Assembly (NCBI RefSeq): GCF_008642335.1
Contig: NZ_CP029191.1
Location: 5,580,001 to 5,644,000 of the forward strand
Reading direction: 5' to 3'
DNA length: 64,000 bases
Origin: Streptomyces venezuelae
GTDB taxonomy: Bacteria; Actinomycetota; Actinomycetes; Streptomycetales; Streptomycetaceae
The first letter of the stretch is position 1. Each line of letters starts with the position of its first letter. Positions 42,889 to 51,734 of the stretch are shown here, piece after piece. The notes under the pieces were generated by a model, which ran no database searches, was not told where the DNA came from, and saw only the letters and a program-made list of their open reading frames with translations. A program made the position numbers and the translations under genes.

Positions 42889-43572
42889 TCAGTCGTTCGG
42901 CGTAAGCCAGCGATAGACCAGCTCGGGGCGGCCGACGTGGCCGTACTGCGGGCTGCGGGCCGCGCGGACCGTGTCGACCAGGTGTTCCAGGTAGCGGCGG
43001 GCGGTGATGCGGGAGAGGCCCGCGGACTGGGCGGCGGCGGTGGCGGTGAGGCCGTCGGGGGCGTCGCGCAGGGTGCGGATGACGCGTTCGAGGGTGGGGC
43101 CGCTGAGTCCCTTCGGCAGGGCGGCGGGGCCCGGGGCGCGCAGGGTGGCGAGCGCGCGGTCCACCTCGTCCTGACCGGTGGCCTCGCCCTCCGCGGCGGC
43201 GGTGCGGAACTCCGCGTACCGGGTGAGGCGGTCGCGGAGCGTCGCGAAGGTGAACGGCTTCAGGACGTACTGGACGACGCCGAGGGAGACGCCCTCGCGG
43301 ACGACCGCGAGGTCCCGGGCCGACGTCACCGCGATGACGTCCGTCGGGTGTCCCGCGGCGCGCAGGGAACGGGCCAGCTGCAGCCCGTGGCCGTCGGGCA
43401 GGTGCAGGTCCAGGAGGATCAGGTCGACCTGGGTGCGGTCGAGGGTGCGGCGGGCCTCGGCGGCGGAGTGGGCGGGGCGGGCGATGGCTTCGAAGCCGGG
43501 AACTCTGTTCACGTAGAGGACGTGGGCGTCCGCCGCGACGGGGTCGTCCTCGACTACGAGTACGCGGATCAC
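42889..43572 (-). CDS. CitB/DcuR-type response regulator
   Basis: A 227-residue regulator: receiver domain with VVEDDPVAADAH, LILLDLHLPDGHG (phospho-Asp), VTSARD and YVLKPF, then a C-terminal HTH (about 165-220) with GLTATAAAQSAGLSRITARRYLEHLV, as in CitB/DcuR/DpiA. The GTG at 43572 overlaps the kinase stop (GTGA). It probably activates the divergent dctA gene in response to C4-dicarboxylate or citrate. Confidence 0.93.
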   Translation of the reverse strand: MIRVLVVEDDPVAADAHVLYVNRVPGFEAIARPAHSAAEARRTLDRTQVDLILLDLHLPDGHGLQLARSLRAAGHPTDVIAVTSARDLAVVREGVSLGVVQYVLKPFTFATLRDRLTRYAEFRTAAAEGEATGQDEVDRALATLRAPGPAALPKGLSGPTLERVIRTLRDAPDGLTATAAAQSAGLSRITARRYLEHLVDTVRAARSPQYGHVGRPELVYRWLTPND

Positions 43573-45215
43573 TGGGCGCCTCCCGGGATGGTCTCGGCGG
43601 TGGCCGTCGTCAGGGTCACCTCGAACTCCGCGCCGCCCTCCGGGGATTCCCGGACCGTCAGGGTGCCCGCGTTGCGGGTGACCGTCTGGTGGACCAGGGA
43701 CAGGCCGAGGCCGCGGCCCGTGGTCGCCTTGGTGGACCAGCCGCGTTCGAAGACCGCCTCGCGCTGCGCGGGGTCGACGCCGGGCCCCGTGTCGGAGACG
43801 CGCAGGAGGAGTCCCGCCGCGTCGGCCCGCGCCGTCACCGTGACGCGCGCGGCAGGGGACCCCTGCGCCGCGTCGACCGCGTTGTCGATGAGGTTGCCGA
43901 GGACCGTCACCAGGTCGCGGGCGGGCAGGGACGCCGGGAGCATGCCGTCGTCGATGCTGCTGTCGTCGGAGACGACGAGCTCCACCCCGTGCTCGTTGGC
44001 CTGCGCCGCCTTGCCGAGGAGGAGGGCGGCGAGGACGGGTTCGCTGACCGCGGCGACCACCTGGTCGGTCAGCGCCTGCGCCAGCTCCAGCTCGGCCGTG
44101 GCGAAGTCGACCGCCTCGTCCGCGCGGCCGAGCTCGATGAGGGACACCACCGTGTGGAGCCGGTTCGCCGCCTCGTGGGCCTGCGAGCGCAGCGCCCGCG
44201 TGAACCCGCGCTCGGAGTCCAGCTCCCCGGTGAGCGCCTGCAGCTCGGTGTGGTCGCGCAGGGTCACCACCGTGCCGCGGCGCTCGCCGCCCGACACCGG
44301 CGAGGTGTTGACGACGACCACGCGGTCGGCGGTCAGATGCAGCTCGTCGACGCGCGGCTCGGCCGCGAGCAGCGCGCCCGTGAGCGGGGCGGGAAGCCCG
44401 AGCTCGGAGACGTTCCGGCCGATCACCGGCTCGTCCCGCACCCCGAGCAGCTCGCGCCCGCCGTCGTTGATGAGGGCGACGCGCCGCTGCCCGTCCAGCA
44501 TCAGCAGCCCCTCGCGCACCGCGTGCAGCGCCGCCTCGTGGTAGTCGTGCATGCGGCTGAGCTCGCCCGCGTTCATGCCGTGCGTACTGCGGCGCAGGCG
44601 CGCGTTGATGACGTACGTGCCGATCCCGCCGAGCACGATCGCCGCGGCCGCCACCCCGATCAGCGCGACGAGCTGGCCGCGCGCCTTCTCGGTGATCTCC
44701 TCGACGGTGATGCCGGCGCTGACCAGGCCGACGATGCGGCCGTCCCCGGCGGTCGGACCGTCCCAGATGGGGGTGACGACGCGCACCGAGGGGCCGAGCG
44801 TGCCGGTGTACGTCTCCGCGAAGGTCCGGCCGCGGAGCGCGTCGGCCCGGTGGCCGAGGAAACGCTCGCCGATGCGGCGCTCGTCGGGGTGCGTCCAGCG
44901 GATCCCGCGCGGGTCCATGATCGTCACGAAGTCGACGCCCGTGTCGCGCTGCACGCGCGCCGCGTACGGCTGGAGTTCCTTCGACGGGTCGCTGCCGCGG
45001 ATGGCCTCCCGTACGGAGGGGGAGTCCGCGACCGCCCGCGCCGCCGCGGTCGCCTGACGGCGCGCGCCGTCCTCGGCCTGGTGCTTGTCGCTGATGTACG
45101 TGAAGAGGGCGCACCCGGCGACCACCGCCGTGACCAGCACGATCTGCATCGCGAAGAGCTGGCCCGCCAGGCTGCGCGGGAGCCTGCGCGGACGGGAGGT
45201 GCGGGTGCGGGACAT
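43569..45215 (-). CDS. CitA/DcuS-type sensor histidine kinase
   Basis: A 548-residue kinase of the organic-acid-sensing family: TM1 about 20-40, an extracytoplasmic PAS-like domain (about 45-185; ends RIVGLVSAGITVEEI), TM2 about 190-210, a cytosolic PAS (EGLLMLDGQRRVALIND), and a transmitter with RSQAHEAANRLHTVVSLIELG, the CitA-type H-box. The HATPase boxes are NLIDNAVDAA, DTGPGV and GRGLGLSLV. The start at 45215 (MSRTRTSRP) follows GGAGG at a rather long distance (12 nt). It is the partner of the coupled regulator. Confidence 0.92.
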   Translation of the reverse strand: MSRTRTSRPRRLPRSLAGQLFAMQIVLVTAVVAGCALFTYISDKHQAEDGARRQATAAARAVADSPSVREAIRGSDPSKELQPYAARVQRDTGVDFVTIMDPRGIRWTHPDERRIGERFLGHRADALRGRTFAETYTGTLGPSVRVVTPIWDGPTAGDGRIVGLVSAGITVEEITEKARGQLVALIGVAAAAIVLGGIGTYVINARLRRSTHGMNAGELSRMHDYHEAALHAVREGLLMLDGQRRVALINDGGRELLGVRDEPVIGRNVSELGLPAPLTGALLAAEPRVDELHLTADRVVVVNTSPVSGGERRGTVVTLRDHTELQALTGELDSERGFTRALRSQAHEAANRLHTVVSLIELGRADEAVDFATAELELAQALTDQVVAAVSEPVLAALLLGKAAQANEHGVELVVSDDSSIDDGMLPASLPARDLVTVLGNLIDNAVDAAQGSPAARVTVTARADAAGLLLRVSDTGPGVDPAQREAVFERGWSTKATTGRGLGLSLVHQTVTRNAGTLTVRESPEGGAEFEVTLTTATAETIPGGAQ

Positions 45216-45415
45216 GGTGCAAGTCTGCCTCCTCGTACACGTGGTCGTTTCGGCGCGAACTAAATGAACGCAAGGGTGACCGCCCTCACAGGCCGGGAGA
45301 TAGTCACCGGGATCCCCGGGACGCGAGCCGCACGTACCGAAGGCACAAGAGGCACCAGAGGGTGCCGGAGCACCCAGGCACCACAACGCCGACGACGTCG
45401 TTCAAGGAGGGCCCC

Positions 45416-46831
45416 GTGACCACCACGGCCGACCCACAAACGCAGCCCGCCGCCAAGCGGGACCGCACGCACTACCTCTACATCGCCGTCATCGGCGCCG
45501 TGCTGCTCGGCATCGCCGTCGGCTTCATCTGGCCGGACTTCGCCAAGGAGCTGAAGCCGGTCGGTAGCGGCTTCGTCGACCTGATCAAGATGATGATCTC
45601 GCCGATCATCTTCTGCACGATCGTTCTCGGCGTCGGTTCCGTCCGCAAGGCCGCGAAGGTCGGCAAGGTCGGCGGCCTCGCGCTCGGCTACTTCATCGCG
45701 ATGTCCGCCGTCGCGCTCGCCATCGGCCTCGTCGTCGGCAACATCCTGCACCCGGGCTCGGGCATGGACATCACCGAGTCCGAGAAGGGCGCGGGCCACA
45801 AGGCGGCCGACGAGGCGGACAAGGGTCTCGTCGACTTCGTGCTCGGCATCATCCCCAAGACCTTCGTCTCCGCCTTCACCCAGGGCGAGGTGCTCCAGAC
45901 GCTGCTCGTGGCGCTGCTCGTGGGTTTCGCGCTGCAGGCGATGGGCCGCTCCGGCGAACCCGTGCTGCGCGGCGTCGAGCACATCCAGAAGCTGGTCTTC
46001 CGGGTCCTCGGCATGATCATGTGGGCCGCCCCCGTCGGCGCGTTCGGCGCGATGGCCGCCGTCATCGGCGAGACCGGCCTCGACGCGCTCAAGGCGCTCG
46101 CCACGATCATGATCGGGTTCTACGTCACCTGCGTCCTGTTCGTCGTCGTCGTGCTCGGCACGCTCGTCCGGCTCGTGACCGGCGTCAACCTGTTCAAGCT
46201 GCTCAAGTACCTGGGCCGCGAGTTCCTGCTGATCCTCTCCACGTCGTCCTCCGAGTCCGCGCTGCCGCGGCTCATCGCGAAGATGGAGCACCTGGGGGTC
46301 AGCCGTCCCGTCGTCGGCATCACGGTCCCGACGGGCTACTCCTTCAACCTCGACGGCACGATGATCTACCTGACCATGGCCTCGCTCTTCATCGCCGACG
46401 CCATGGACCAGCCGCTCGGCATCGGTGAGCAGATCTCGCTGCTCCTCTTCATGATGATCGCGTCCAAGGGCGCGGCGGGCGTCTCCGGCTCCGGCATCGC
46501 GGTCCTCGCGAGCGGCCTCCAGTCGCACAAGCCCGCGCTGGTCGACGGCGTCGGCCTGATCATCGGCGTCGACCGCTTCATGAGCGAGGCCCGCGCCCTC
46601 ACCAACTTCGCGGGCAACGCGGTCGCCACGCTCCTCATCGGCACCTGGACCAAGGAGGTCGACAAGGAGCGGGTCACGGCGGTGCTCGCCGGACAACTCC
46701 CCTTCGACGAGCGTACGTTGGTGGACGACGGCGGGCATGGGGCGCCCGCCGTGGAGGACGACAGCCGCAGCCGTGACACGGACGCCGTGCCGGAAGCGCG
46801 GGACGACGGCAAGGAGCCGGTGAAGGTGTAG
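45416..46831 (+). CDS. dctA: C4-dicarboxylate transporter DctA
   Basis: A 471-residue DAACS-family symporter that takes up succinate, fumarate and malate with cations. It has eight membrane helices and two re-entrant loops, with the serine-rich HP1 motif STSSSESALPRLI, PTGYSFNLDGTMIYL, and HP2 KGAAGVSGSGIAVLA. The GTG at 45416 follows AAGGAGG. The C-terminal tail is acidic. It is divergent from a CitA/DcuS-type two-component system, so it is most likely its regulated target. Confidence 0.95.
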   Translation: MTTTADPQTQPAAKRDRTHYLYIAVIGAVLLGIAVGFIWPDFAKELKPVGSGFVDLIKMMISPIIFCTIVLGVGSVRKAAKVGKVGGLALGYFIAMSAVALAIGLVVGNILHPGSGMDITESEKGAGHKAADEADKGLVDFVLGIIPKTFVSAFTQGEVLQTLLVALLVGFALQAMGRSGEPVLRGVEHIQKLVFRVLGMIMWAAPVGAFGAMAAVIGETGLDALKALATIMIGFYVTCVLFVVVVLGTLVRLVTGVNLFKLLKYLGREFLLILSTSSSESALPRLIAKMEHLGVSRPVVGITVPTGYSFNLDGTMIYLTMASLFIADAMDQPLGIGEQISLLLFMMIASKGAAGVSGSGIAVLASGLQSHKPALVDGVGLIIGVDRFMSEARALTNFAGNAVATLLIGTWTKEVDKERVTAVLAGQLPFDERTLVDDGGHGAPAVEDDSRSRDTDAVPEARDDGKEPVKV

Positions 46832-46886
46832 TTCACCGGCCCGGCCGTGCGAAGGGGCCCCCACCCCTCCTCCAAGGGGGCCGCCG

Positions 46887-46937
46887 GCGCCGCCCGCGAC
46901 GTACGAGAGCTTCCTCCTCGTACGCCGCGGGCGGCGC
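46887..46937. terminator. Terminator between dctA and the convergent tetR
   Basis: The 21-nt arms 46887-46907 and 46917-46937 pair with one mismatch (core GCGCCGCCCGCG), loop 9 nt, followed by TTTT on the plus strand. Confidence 0.88.
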
Positions 46938-46973
46938 TTTTCGCTGTCCGGTACGGGGGTGTCCGTGCGGGGA

Positions 46974-47573
46974 TCAGCCCAGCCCCGCGATGATCTCCCG
47001 AGCCCGCTCCGCGGGAACCCCCGCCGACATGAGTGCCGTCGATGCCGCGGCGCGGCCCGCGTCCTTCGGGTCGAGGAGGCCGTCGTTGACTGCCTCCATC
47101 AGGCCGAAGAGCTGCTGTTCGTGGACGTACGCGAGCGCGGCGGGCGGCAGGGAGGACGTGAACGCGCCCTGGGCGAGGCCGAGTCGCAGGACGTTGACGC
47201 ACTCGTCGCGGACCGGGGCGAGGCGCTGTCTGATGCCCTCCATGGCGACGCTGCGCTGGGCGAGGCCGACGAGCAGGCGGTAACCGTCGGCGATCTCCCA
47301 GACGGCGACCATCGAGTGGGCGAGCGACTCGGCGGGGTCGTCCGAGCGGGCGCGTCCGGAGGCGTGGGCCGCAGCGACCGCCTCGACCGCGCCGTCGATG
47401 AGGGCGCCGACCAGGGCCTCCCGGCTGGGGAAGTGGCCGTACACCGTCCTGCGCACGACGCCGGCCGCGCGGGCGATCTGGTCCATCGAGGCGTCCGGAT
47501 CGCGCAGCAGCTCGGCTAGTGCCACCTCCAGGATGCGGCGGCGGTTGGCGTCGGCTCGGCTCATGGGCTCCAT
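46974..47573 (-). CDS. TetR-family repressor of the adjacent exporter
   Basis: A 199-residue TetR protein: HTH NRRRILEVALAELLRDPDASMDQIARAAGVVRRTVYGHFPSREALV, then a TetR_C domain. The ATG at 47573 (MEPMSRAD) is used because GGAGG lies about 10 nt before it. It is divergent from a 14-TM exporter gene; three palindromes lie between them, so it most likely represses the exporter and itself until a drug-like ligand binds. Confidence 0.92.
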   Translation of the reverse strand: MEPMSRADANRRRILEVALAELLRDPDASMDQIARAAGVVRRTVYGHFPSREALVGALIDGAVEAVAAAHASGRARSDDPAESLAHSMVAVWEIADGYRLLVGLAQRSVAMEGIRQRLAPVRDECVNVLRLGLAQGAFTSSLPPAALAYVHEQQLFGLMEAVNDGLLDPKDAGRAAASTALMSAGVPAERAREIIAGLG

Positions 47574-47611
47574 TGTGCACGCGCCTCCAGGAGGGGAGTT
47601 CCCACCCGTTT

Positions 47612-47697
47612 TGCACAGTCCTGTGCAGTGGCGTAAGTTGCACACTCGTGTGTAATTGCACAGTGCTGTGCAAGGTCACCGGACAAGTACGTATAAG
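47612..47697. promoter_or_regulatory. Triple TetR operator and exporter promoter
   Basis: Three dyads share TGCACA-Nx-TGTGCA form: O1 47612-47627 (TGCACAGTCCTGTGCA), O2 47638-47655 (two mismatches), O3 47656-47673 (TTGCACAGTGCTGTGCAA, perfect). O2 and O3 abut; O1 is 27 bp away centre to centre. A plus-strand -10 TATAAG (47692-47697) lies 18 bp after O3, so O3 covers its -35. Confidence 0.8.
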
Positions 47698-47720
47698 AAC
47701 CATGGAAGGGTGAGGCTTCG

Positions 47721-49424
47721 GTGGCTCTACTCATGAACCGACCGGTCGAGGAGATGAAGCAGCCGTACGCGCGCCGCTGGTGGGCGCTGCTCGTGCTCTG
47801 CCTGAGTCTCCTGATCATCGTGATGGCGAACACGGCGCTGACCGTCGCCGCCCCCGACATGACCAAGGACCTCGGGCTCTCCAGCTCCGACCTCCAGTGG
47901 GTCATCGACGGCTACACCGTCCCGTACGCCGCGCTGATGCTGCTGCTCGGCGCGATCGGCGACAAGTACAGCCGGCGCGGCGCGCTCGTGCTCGGCCTCG
48001 TCGTCTTCGGCGCAGGATCGGTCGCCGGCTCGCTCGTCGACAGCTCGGGCGGCGTCATCGCGGCCCGCGCGGTGATGGGCTTCGGCGCGGCCATGATCAT
48101 GCCCGCCACTCTGTCGCTGCTCGCCGCGACGTTCCCGCGCGCGGAGCGCGCCAAGGCGATCGTGCTGTGGACCGCCACGGCGGGCCTCGCGATCGCGGCG
48201 GGCCCGCTGGTCGCGGGCGCGCTCCTTGAGGACCACGGCTGGGCGTCGACCTTCCTGATCAACGTGCCGATCGCCGCGATCGCCATCGTCGGCGCGCTGC
48301 TCCTCGTGCCGCCGTCCAAGGCGGGCCACTCGAACCGCATCGACTACGTCGGCGGCCTGCTCTCGGTCATCTGGACCGGCGCGCTCGTCTACATGATCAT
48401 CCAGGGTCCGCACTTCGGCTGGGACGCCAAGGCGATTTCGGCGGCCGTCGTCGCGGGCGTGGGCCTGGTGGCCTTCGTGGCCTGGGAGCTCCGCCACCCC
48501 CACCCCATCCTGAACGTCCGCCGCTTCCTCGACCGCCGCTTCTCCGGCTCGAACCTCGCGGTCGCGCTGTTCTTCCTCGCGGTCTTCGGCGCGTTCTACT
48601 ACCTCACGCAGCACCTGCAGTTCGTCCTCGGCTACAACCCGCTGGAGACGGGCGTGCGCATGCTGCCGCTCGCGGGCGCGGTCTTCGTCGGTTCGGCACT
48701 CACGGGCTACCTGACCCCGCGTATCGGCATGAAGATCACGGTGTCGGCGGGCATGGTCGCGGGCACGGTGGCGCTCGCGCTCCTGACGCGCGTCGACGCG
48801 TCCTCGTCATACGGGGACTTCGTCGCCCCCCTGATCATCCTGGGCCTCGCCATCGGCCTCGCCCTGTCGCCCTGCACCGACGCGATCATGGGCGCGTTCC
48901 CCGAGTCCGAGCTCGGCGTCGGCGGCGCGGTCAACGACACGTCGCTGGAGCTCGGCGGCTCGCTCGGCATCGCCATCCTCGGCTCGGTGCTCGCCAGTTC
49001 GTACTCCTCGAAGCTGGCGGACGCCGCCGCGGCGTCCGGCGCCAAGCTGCCCGACGGCACGCTGGACACCGCGCAGGACTCCGTCGGCGCGGGCTACGCG
49101 GTGGCGCAGGGCATCGGCGACAAGGCGCACGAGGTCGCGGGCCAGGCCGCGAAGGCGACCTCGCCGGAGCAGGCCGCTCAGCTGAAGGGCCAGGCCGAGC
49201 AGCTCGCGCAGGGCGCGGGCAAGATGGCCGACGCGGTCGGCTCCGCGTTCTCGGATTCCGTGGCACACACGAGCCTCGTCGGCGCGGTGATCCTCGGAGT
49301 CGGCACGGTTCTCGTGGCGGTGCTGCTGCCGAGGAAGTCGGCGTCGGTCGGGGATGCGGATGCGGATACGGCTGCGGCTGTTCCGGGGGACGCGGGCGTA
49401 CGGGAGCGGGAGCCTCAGCGGTAG
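47721..49424 (+). CDS. MFS multidrug exporter, DHA2 (14-TM) family
   Basis: A 567-residue major-facilitator exporter of the DHA2/QacA type. Marks are NTALTVAAPDM (motif in TM1), LQWVIDGYTVPYAALMLLLGAIGDKYSRRGALVLG (motif A) and RAVMGFGAAMIMPATLSLL (motif C region). A long extracytoplasmic loop (about 430-510, Ala/Gln-rich with AQLKGQAEQLAQG) lies before the last helix. GAGG is 5 nt before the GTG. It is a proton-driven efflux pump for an unknown compound, under the divergent TetR. Confidence 0.93.
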   Translation: MALLMNRPVEEMKQPYARRWWALLVLCLSLLIIVMANTALTVAAPDMTKDLGLSSSDLQWVIDGYTVPYAALMLLLGAIGDKYSRRGALVLGLVVFGAGSVAGSLVDSSGGVIAARAVMGFGAAMIMPATLSLLAATFPRAERAKAIVLWTATAGLAIAAGPLVAGALLEDHGWASTFLINVPIAAIAIVGALLLVPPSKAGHSNRIDYVGGLLSVIWTGALVYMIIQGPHFGWDAKAISAAVVAGVGLVAFVAWELRHPHPILNVRRFLDRRFSGSNLAVALFFLAVFGAFYYLTQHLQFVLGYNPLETGVRMLPLAGAVFVGSALTGYLTPRIGMKITVSAGMVAGTVALALLTRVDASSSYGDFVAPLIILGLAIGLALSPCTDAIMGAFPESELGVGGAVNDTSLELGGSLGIAILGSVLASSYSSKLADAAAASGAKLPDGTLDTAQDSVGAGYAVAQGIGDKAHEVAGQAAKATSPEQAAQLKGQAEQLAQGAGKMADAVGSAFSDSVAHTSLVGAVILGVGTVLVAVLLPRKSASVGDADADTAAAVPGDAGVREREPQR

Positions 49425-49448
49425 GAGCTGCGCGGAGGTTTCAGCGGT

Positions 49449-49493
49449 GACACCGCCCCCGGGCGCCATGGCGGCGGCGTCGGGGGCGGTGTC
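49449..49493. terminator. Hairpin between the exporter and DUF397 genes
   Basis: GACACCGCCCCCG (49449-49461) pairs perfectly with CGGGGGCGGTGTC (49481-49493), loop 19 nt. It sits between two convergent genes. Confidence 0.75.
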
Positions 49494-49503
49494 GTATGTC
49501 CTG

Positions 49504-49743
49504 CTACTGGCCGTTCGGCGCGTACGTACGGCTGGCGTGTGCCACGAACGCGGACCAGGACGACGGGCGGAGGAGCAGGGCGGGCCCGTGGGGGTTCTTG
49601 GAGTCTCGGACGGCTATGCCGGTGCCGGGGGGTGCGGTCAGGTAGGCGACCTCCAGGCAGTTCTGCCCGGTGCCGTCGCTGTACGACGACTTGAACCAGG
49701 CCCGGTCCGGGGCGAGGTCGGGTGCTGTGTGGCGAGGTTTCAT
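49504..49743 (-). CDS. DUF397 protein, distal copy
   Basis: A 79-residue DUF397 protein: WFKSSYSDGTGQNCLEVAYL, then GIAVRDSKNPHGPALLLRPSSWSAFVAHA. In Streptomyces such proteins are paired with an XRE/DUF5753 regulator and act as small antagonists or co-regulators. It closely matches the copy at 49905, but the gene before it is only the C-terminal scrap of an XRE gene, so it has lost its usual partner. Confidence 0.9.
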   Translation of the reverse strand: MKPRHTAPDLAPDRAWFKSSYSDGTGQNCLEVAYLTAPPGTGIAVRDSKNPHGPALLLRPSSWSAFVAHASRTYAPNGQ

Positions 49744-49746
49744 GGT

Positions 49747-49869
49747 CTATAGCTCTCGTTCTAGTCGGTTCAGGAACTCAGGCGTGTCCTCGGGTGACAG
49801 GGCCGAAGCGGCCATGGCTTCGAACCGGCGCATGAACCGGTCGACTTCGCGGCGCTTACCCGAGGTTTG
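49747..49869 (-). pseudogene. C-terminal remnant of an XRE/DUF5753 regulator
   Basis: The frame ends SGKRREVDRFMRRFEAMAASALSPEDTPEFLNRLEREL, which closely matches the end of the intact regulator at 50146 (PREVDRFSRRFDAMTASALPPEETPDFLHRLEREL). Upstream of about 49869 the similarity stops at a run of eight C (49876-49883), next to the end of the DUF397 gene at 49905. There is no start or HTH. It is the leftover of a tandem duplication of an XRE-DUF397 pair with loss of most of the second regulator. Confidence 0.8.
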
Positions 49870-49904
49870 CGTCGTCCCCCCCCGCGCTCTCAGTTGCTCT
49901 CTCA

Positions 49905-50141
49905 CTAATGGCCGTTCGGCATGCCTGTGTGGCTCGCATGTGCCACGAATGCGGACCAGGATGACGGGTTGAGGAGCAGGGCGGGGCCCTGGGGGTTTTT
50001 GGAGTCTCGTATGGCTATGCCGGTGCTGGGGGTTGCCGTCAGGTCGGCGACCTCCAGGCAGTTCTGGCCGGGGTCGCTGTAGGACGACTTGAACCAAGCG
50101 TCGTCGCTGATCAGTTCAGCCATGGTGCGGTGAGTCCTCAT
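49905..50141 (-). CDS. DUF397 protein, proximal copy
   Basis: A 78-residue DUF397 protein (AWFKSSYSDPGQNCLEVADL, IAIRDSKNPQGPALLLNPSSWSAFVAHASH). It starts 5 nt after the XRE regulator stop and is cotranscribed with it. An in-frame ATG at 50123 (MAELISDD) is an alternative start. It matches the distal copy over nearly its whole length. Confidence 0.9.
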   Translation of the reverse strand: MRTHRTMAELISDDAWFKSSYSDPGQNCLEVADLTATPSTGIAIRDSKNPQGPALLLNPSSWSAFVAHASHTGMPNGH

Positions 50142-50145
50142 GGAT

Positions 50146-51033
50146 TTACAGCTCTCGTTCTAGTCGGTGCAGGAAATCCGGTGTCTCCTCGGGCGGCAAG
50201 GCAGATGCTGTCATGGCGTCGAACCGGCGGCTGAAGCGATCGACTTCGCGTGGTTTGTCCGAGGTGGAGACAGAGCCCCAAGCGCTGTCGGTCTGGACTC
50301 GCGGAGGCAGTGCGTTGCCGAAGTCGAGGAGTACGAAGTCGTTGGTGGAGCGGTAGTTCCTGCGGAAGGGCAGCACCTGGACGGTGACATGGCCCCAGCC
50401 CGACAACTCCTCAATCCTTCCGTATTGTTCGCGCATCACATCGGCATCACCCGCAACGTGGCGCAGGGCTGCCTCGCCGAGGATGACGTGCAGCTTTACC
50501 GGGTACTCCCGTGTGAGCACTTCCTGACGTCTCATCCGCAGTTCCACGCTACTTCGGATGAACTCGGTCGTGTACTCCTCGATCGGCTTGTGCGCCTCGT
50601 GCGTGGCGCGTGCGTAACGCTCGGTCTGGAGCAGGCCGTAGACCACTGTCGGGTGGTACGCCTTCATGGCGCGCGCCTCTGGTTCAAGACCGACGAAGCC
50701 AGGCATACCCGCGGGCATGAGGCCTCGGTACTGCGTCAACCAGTCCTGGTTGCTTGATTCCCGGTTGAGGTTGATCAGAGACTCGACGACGGCCTCGTCC
50801 GTGACGTTGTACCTCTCCAACAGCTTTCGCAGGTCTCCTACGTTGCGGAAGTTCAAGGCGCCCGCCTCGATGCGCTGGAGCGAGGCCTCGGAGATGCGCA
50901 GGCCCTGCGCCGCTTGGCGGCGTGTGAGGCCACCGCCTCGATCGCCGAGCCCACAGTTCTCACGCAGCTGCCGCAGCTGTAGCCCGAGTTCGAGCCGCTG
51001 TGCTGTCCGCCCGCGTTTGGCCGCCATGTGCAC
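50146..51033 (-). CDS. XRE-family regulator with DUF5753 (WhiJ-like)
   Basis: A 295-residue protein: HTH (about 16-75) LGLQLRQLRENCGLGDRGGGLTRRQAAQGLRISEASLQRIEAG, then a DUF5753 ligand/partner domain (about 105-290) with YHPTVVYGLLQTERYARA, RRQEVLTREYPVKLHVILGEAALRHVAG, VQVLPF and FVLLDFGNALPP. Such regulators with a DUF397 partner and an anti-sigma-like ATPase form the whiJ/abaA-type modules that influence development and secondary metabolism. The start is GTG at 51033 or ATG at 51027. Confidence 0.92.
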   Translation of the reverse strand: MHMAAKRGRTAQRLELGLQLRQLRENCGLGDRGGGLTRRQAAQGLRISEASLQRIEAGALNFRNVGDLRKLLERYNVTDEAVVESLINLNRESSNQDWLTQYRGLMPAGMPGFVGLEPEARAMKAYHPTVVYGLLQTERYARATHEAHKPIEEYTTEFIRSSVELRMRRQEVLTREYPVKLHVILGEAALRHVAGDADVMREQYGRIEELSGWGHVTVQVLPFRRNYRSTNDFVLLDFGNALPPRVQTDSAWGSVSTSDKPREVDRFSRRFDAMTASALPPEETPDFLHRLEREL

Positions 51034-51140
51034 CGTCCATGTTTCGTCGTGCGAGTCACTGGGTGACGTGCGTCGAGTCTGGCAGCAACTGTGCTGCTCA
51101 TACGGCCCTTTGTGTAGATCCGCGCATAGTTCAATCTCGA

Positions 51141-51162
51141 CCCGGCTGATTAATCAGCTGGG
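51141..51162. promoter_or_regulatory. Palindrome between XRE regulator and ATPase genes
   Basis: The 14-bp perfect core GCTGATTAATCAGC (51145-51158) lies within a 22-bp near-perfect dyad (CCC/GGG flanks, one mismatch). It is AT-rich for this genome and sits in the divergent promoter region, so it is a good candidate for the XRE regulator's site. Confidence 0.65.
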
Positions 51163-51260
51163 TTTCGATTGAAACCTATCGGAGGGACCGGTCACGGTGG
51201 TTGGGCAACGCTCGCACCGGCCGGGGGCCCACCCCGTGCCGCCGAACAAGGGTTCCGCTC

Positions 51261-51689
51261 ATGCCCGAACTCAAGGCTCCGCCCGCCCGCGATTGGGTCA
51301 TGGGCTACCCCATGGCGCTCGCCACCGTCCGCCTCGCCCGCCGGCACGTCCGCCGACGGCTCACGACGTGGGCGTGGACCGGCAACATCGACGACGCCGT
51401 CCTCGTCGTCTCCGAACTGCTCGCCAACGCCGTGCGCCACGGCAAAGTCCCCGGCCACCACGTGTGGCTGCGCCTTGCCATGGAGGAAGGGGTGCGGCTC
51501 GTCGTCGATGTCTCGGATCCGGTGCCCGTGTTCCCGGCGTTCGACGGGGGCGTCGGTGCGGCCGTCGACGGGGGAGAGGGTGGGCGCGGCCTGCTCGTGG
51601 TGCGGCAGCTCACCGTCGAGTTCGATTGGTTTCCGCGTACGGGAGTCGGCAAGACCGTACGCGCCAGGGTTGGCGTCGGGGCCCGGTAG
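51261..51689 (+). CDS. Anti-sigma-type ATP-binding protein (HATPase, RsbW-like)
   Basis: A 142-residue GHKL ATPase-fold protein: VVSELLANAVRHGK (N-box), VVDVSDPVPVFP (G1-like) and GGRGLLVVRQL (G2-like). The Streptomyces class acts as a regulator with XRE/DUF397 partners rather than as a kinase of histidine. The ATG at 51261 (MPELKAPPARDW) is used. It is divergent from the WhiJ-like gene with a shared palindromic intergenic region. Confidence 0.88.
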   Translation: MPELKAPPARDWVMGYPMALATVRLARRHVRRRLTTWAWTGNIDDAVLVVSELLANAVRHGKVPGHHVWLRLAMEEGVRLVVDVSDPVPVFPAFDGGVGAAVDGGEGGRGLLVVRQLTVEFDWFPRTGVGKTVRARVGVGAR

Positions 51690-51734
51690 CTGCGGCTCGG
51701 TGCTTCTGTCTGGTCCGGGCGGGGGCGCTCGGGC

